Below are positions 32,166-34,897 of a stretch of 34,897 bases of DNA, in pieces. The number at the start of each line of letters is the position of its first letter. The stretch's first letter is position 1. This DNA is from Clostridia bacterium (lineage in GTDB: Bacteria > Bacillota > Clostridia > Oscillospirales > CAG-272), in assembly GCA_017508605.1 (NCBI GenBank), contig JAFVYN010000155.1:1-34897 (forward strand). The letters are read 5' to 3'. The position numbers and the translations under genes are program-made. Under the pieces are notes generated by a model. It saw only the letters and a program-made list of their open reading frames with translations. It made no database searches and was not told the origin of the DNA.

Positions 32166-33062
32166 TCAGCCCTTGATACCGCTGCGGCTGACGCCCTTCA
32201 TGATATATTTTCTCAGGAAAATAAACACGAGGAAGAGAGGCGCCGAAACGAGCGCGACTGCCGCCATCTGAAGCGGGAAGTCAGCCTGACCCGTGGCATC
32301 GGTGAAGGCATTACGAAGACCGTTGGTGATCATCTTATGCGCATCGTCGTTGGCAACGAGACGGGGCCAGATATAGGAGTTCCAAGCGCCCATCATCTTG
32401 AGGATGGTGATCGAGATCAGCGAAGGCATAGCCAGGGGGATCATGACCTTCCAGAGATACTTGATGTCGCTTGTACCGTCGACCTTGGCGGCGAGATACA
32501 GCTCCTCGGGGATCTGCATGAAGTTCTGACGGAGCAGATAAATATAGAAGATACTGACGAGGAAGGGTACGATCAGAACCGTGAAGGTCTGATACCAGCC
32601 GAATTTAACGACGGTGATATAGTTGGTAATGGTGAAAAGCTCACCGGGGATCATCATGGTCGCAAGAAGCGCGCCGAACAGAAGATCCTTACCTTTGAAT
32701 TCCAGTCTCGCGAAAGCGAAGGCGGTCAGAACCGTGATAACGAGAGAAAGCAGCGTCGAAACAATACCGACGTACATCGTGTTTAAAAAGAGCCGACCGA
32801 GGTTTGCGGTATCAAACGCTCTGACGTAGTTCGACCACATGATCTGCTTCGGGAAGAAGGTGGGGATAGCGAGCTTGTATTCCTCAAGCGTCTTGAGGGA
32901 GGAAATGATCATCCAGTAAAAGGGGAAAAGGACGATCAGAGCCATGATGCAAAGGAAGGTGTAAAGCGCGATCTTCACAAAGACCTTGACGACCTTCTGC
33001 GTCGCCTGAACACGCTTCATATCTTTTTCATGCATCGTAACGATGCCTGTGTTCGTATTCAT
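32166..33062 (-). CDS. ABC sugar importer permease, MalG/UgpE type
   Basis: A 298-residue inner-membrane permease of the CUT1 importer. It has a cytoplasmic start, six predicted membrane helices and the EAA loop EELYLAAKVDGTSDIKYLWKVMIPLAMPSL, which contacts the ATPase. The last residues (MKGVSRSGIKG) match the usual MalG-type tail. It follows the MalF-like gene after 13 bases with a CAGGAGGGCAGG ribosome binding site. Confidence 0.94.
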   Translation of the reverse strand: MNTNTGIVTMHEKDMKRVQATQKVVKVFVKIALYTFLCIMALIVLFPFYWMIISSLKTLEEYKLAIPTFFPKQIMWSNYVRAFDTANLGRLFLNTMYVGIVSTLLSLVITVLTAFAFARLEFKGKDLLFGALLATMMIPGELFTITNYITVVKFGWYQTFTVLIVPFLVSIFYIYLLRQNFMQIPEELYLAAKVDGTSDIKYLWKVMIPLAMPSLISITILKMMGAWNSYIWPRLVANDDAHKMITNGLRNAFTDATGQADFPLQMAAVALVSAPLFLVFIFLRKYIMKGVSRSGIKG

Positions 33063-33075
33063 CCTGCCCTCCTGA

Positions 33076-34098
33076 TTAATAGTGAACTTTCTTCTTGCTG
33101 ACCCAGAGGTTCAGGGCTGTGACAACAAGAATAATGCCGAAGAGGATGAGAGCGGCAGCCGAAGCCGTGCCCCACGCCTCACTTTCGATGGCGTCATAAA
33201 TATAACCGACCATCGTGTTCAGTCTGCCTGCGCCACCCGCGGGACCCATATCTTCGCCGAAGATACCGACGATCGAGGAATATTCCTTGAAGCCGCCGAT
33301 GAAGCCCGTGATGATAACGTAAGCAAGCATGGGAGAAAGCAGCGGAACGGTGATTCTGCCGAAGGTACGGACACGGGAGGTGCCGTCAACCTTGGCAGCA
33401 TCGTAATACTGCTTGTTGATACCCTGAAGGCCGCCGAGAAGAACGAGGATCTTGAAGGGAAGCGCGTTCCATACGATATAAACGACCATGACGAACATGT
33501 TCGCCCAATATTCAGAACCCGCGTTCATCCAGTTGACGATTTCGCCGCCGAAGAACTGGATCACGTTATTGACAATACCGGGCGTGATGATCACGGGAGG
33601 TCTGCCCTGATAGAAGTTACCGACAACGTTGAACATAGCAGCGAATACCATGCCGATCGCGATCGAGTTGGTCACGTAAGGCAGGAAGAAGATCGTCTGC
33701 AAAAAGCGCTGCATGAACTTGATGGAGTTCAGACAAACAGCAATGAGAAGTGCGAGGAAGGTCGAGATCGGAACGGTCAGAACGCAGAGAAGGACGGTAT
33801 TTTTCAGACATGTAATGAAGGCGTGATATTCCACGACGTCAATAAAATTCTGAAAACCGAAGCTGAACTTTGCGCCACCCGTTGCGGCGAGCGAGCCGTA
33901 GCCCTCAAGAAAGGCGATACGGACGGTATTGACAATCGGCCACGCGGTAAAGATCAGAAGAAGCACGAGCGCGGGCGAAAGGTAGATCCACGCCTTCCAT
34001 TTCGGAAAAGTGTCGATTACGTACTTTTTGAACCACGGCATTTTCTCAGCGAAAAAGCCAATGATCTTATCTTTTAAGGTAAGCTTCGTACCGGTCAT
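33076..34098 (-). CDS. ABC sugar importer permease, MalF/UgpA type
   Basis: A 340-residue CUT1 permease, partner of the MalG-type protein. First membrane helix at about residues 36-58 (AWIYLSPALVLLLIFTAWPIVNTV), further helices, and the EAA loop QYYDAAKVDGTSRVRTFGRITVPLLSPML near residue 225. It contains a periplasmic-side insertion (about 140-185) that is longer than in short family members. It starts 3 bases after the ATPase stop codon, so translation is coupled. Confidence 0.93.
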   Translation of the reverse strand: MTGTKLTLKDKIIGFFAEKMPWFKKYVIDTFPKWKAWIYLSPALVLLLIFTAWPIVNTVRIAFLEGYGSLAATGGAKFSFGFQNFIDVVEYHAFITCLKNTVLLCVLTVPISTFLALLIAVCLNSIKFMQRFLQTIFFLPYVTNSIAIGMVFAAMFNVVGNFYQGRPPVIITPGIVNNVIQFFGGEIVNWMNAGSEYWANMFVMVVYIVWNALPFKILVLLGGLQGINKQYYDAAKVDGTSRVRTFGRITVPLLSPMLAYVIITGFIGGFKEYSSIVGIFGEDMGPAGGAGRLNTMVGYIYDAIESEAWGTASAAALILFGIILVVTALNLWVSKKKVHY

Positions 34099-34101
34099 GG
34101 C

Positions 34102-34897
34102 TTACACCTCGAAATAGATTCTTTCTTCGGTTTCAGCGTCAAAGAGGAATACCTTATGGGGCTTCAGATTGAATTTGACCGTAGCGGCAGTCGCATCGAC
34201 CTTGTTGTCGGCGTCTACGATCGAGCGAACCACGGCGGACTGCATGGCAGGGTTGTCCGAAACGATCGAAACGTCGCGGCCCATGACCTCAAGCGCACGG
34301 AGGTTGCAGGTCATCACGCCGTTTTCGGAAACGATAAAGCCTTCGGGACGGATACCGACGGTAACAGGTCTGTCTGCAACACCCTTAACGGTAAGAACCG
34401 CTTCACCGTTGATGTAGAGCGTTTCGCCCTTGACCTCACCCGAGAATACGTTGATCGGGGGCGTGCCGAGGAACTTCGCGACAAAGAGATTGATGGGAGA
34501 ATCGTAAATATCCTGGGGCTTGCCGACCTGCTGAACCACGCCGAGCTTCATAACCACAATCACGTCGGAAATGGACATAGCCTCTTCCTGGTCATGCGTT
34601 ACGAAAATGGTGGTGATGCCGGTGTTTCTCTGGATACGGCGGATCTCTTCACGGGTCTGCAGTCTGAGACGTGCGTCAAGATTCGAGAGCGGCTCGTCGA
34701 GGAGCAGAACGCGGGGCATCTTGACAAGAGCGCGTGCAATGGCAACTCTCTGCTGCTGACCGCCCGAAAGCTCGGAGGGCTTGCGTTCCATCAGCTCGTC
34801 GATCTGGACAAGCTTGGCTGCCTGGTAAGTGCGTTCGAGCATCTGATCCTTGGTCATCTTGTCCTCGCCCTTAAGGTTCTGCAGGGGGAAGAGGATG
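34102..34897 (-). CDS. ABC importer ATPase, UgpC/MsmK/MalK type (N-terminus outside window)
   Basis: The frame runs off the right edge; the Walker A motif is not in the window. Present are the signature SELSGGQQQRVAIARAL, Walker B VLLLDEPLSNLDARLR, the switch histidine in IFVTHDQEEAM, and the C-terminal MOI-type regulatory domain typical of sugar importers (PINVFSGEV ... VGIRPEGF ... FLFDAETEERIYF). It should power import by the two permeases. Some members serve several importers. Being encoded first in the operon is compatible with a dedicated role. Confidence 0.93.
   Translation of the reverse strand, partial: ILFPLQNLKGEDKMTKDQMLERTYQAAKLVQIDELMERKPSELSGGQQQRVAIARALVKMPRVLLLDEPLSNLDARLRLQTREEIRRIQRNTGITTIFVTHDQEEAMSISDVIVVMKLGVVQQVGKPQDIYDSPINLFVAKFLGTPPINVFSGEVKGETLYINGEAVLTVKGVADRPVTVGIRPEGFIVSENGVMTCNLRALEVMGRDVSIVSDNPAMQSAVVRSIVDADNKVDATAATVKFNLKPHKVFLFDAETEERIYFEV

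Overview
The window reads as a chromosomal segment of a low-to-mid GC Gram-positive anaerobe, most likely an uncultured gut or rumen member of the Bacillota (class Clostridia). Supporting signs are the strong GGAGG/AAAGGA ribosome binding sites, sigma-A-type promoters with exact 17-bp spacers, many short intrinsic terminators, threonine-tethered lipoproteins and a CUT1-type sugar importer. The organism call is inference from gene content and style. No rRNA, tRNA, CRISPR array, phage or transposase gene was seen.

Layout. 1-743: 3' end of a LamG-type secreted protein meeting a shared terminator. 765-3214 (-): argS-yebC operon. 3534-6358 (+): a stand-alone RNA polymerase alpha-CTD-like protein, murA, and an RluA-family pseudouridine synthase. 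6439-9993 (-): a 963-aa secreted PA14/beta-helix protein followed by two separate small genes that encode the same 41-residue peptide. 10270-12785 (-): TPR membrane protein, RluD-like synthase, PlsC-like acyltransferase. 12972-13397 (+): DUF1810 protein. 13455-17396 (-): a 1031-aa membrane protein with Rossmann-like regions and a C-terminal RyR domain, co-transcribed with a TIM-barrel isomerase. 17670-21280 (+): a tight ATGA-overlap chain of Lrp/AsnC regulator, aminotransferase, unknown tail-anchored protein, HAD hydrolase and a 5'-3' exonuclease broken by one amber codon. 21469-24107 (+): two tandem DHH phosphoesterases and SurE. 24108-24579: a gene-free, densely folded 398-bp element. 24580-34897 (-): an ABC importer operon (ATPase, two permeases, UgpB-like binding lipoprotein) that continues into a thermonuclease lipoprotein and a 1517-aa lipoprotein with an OB-fold and six long repeats.

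How they may work together. The right-hand operon looks like a surface system that cuts extracellular nucleic acid and imports a product; this is an inference from gene order and domains. The DHH and SurE genes, convergent to it, would act on oligonucleotides and nucleotides inside the cell, but nothing shows they are co-regulated with it. The left half is mainly housekeeping (translation, cell wall, RNA modification) interrupted by the secreted PA14 protein and twin peptide genes. The twin peptides differ at 17 codons, all synonymously, which makes them the most unusual small feature. The RyR-domain membrane protein, the folded element and the nuclease-importer operon are the other candidates for undescribed biology.
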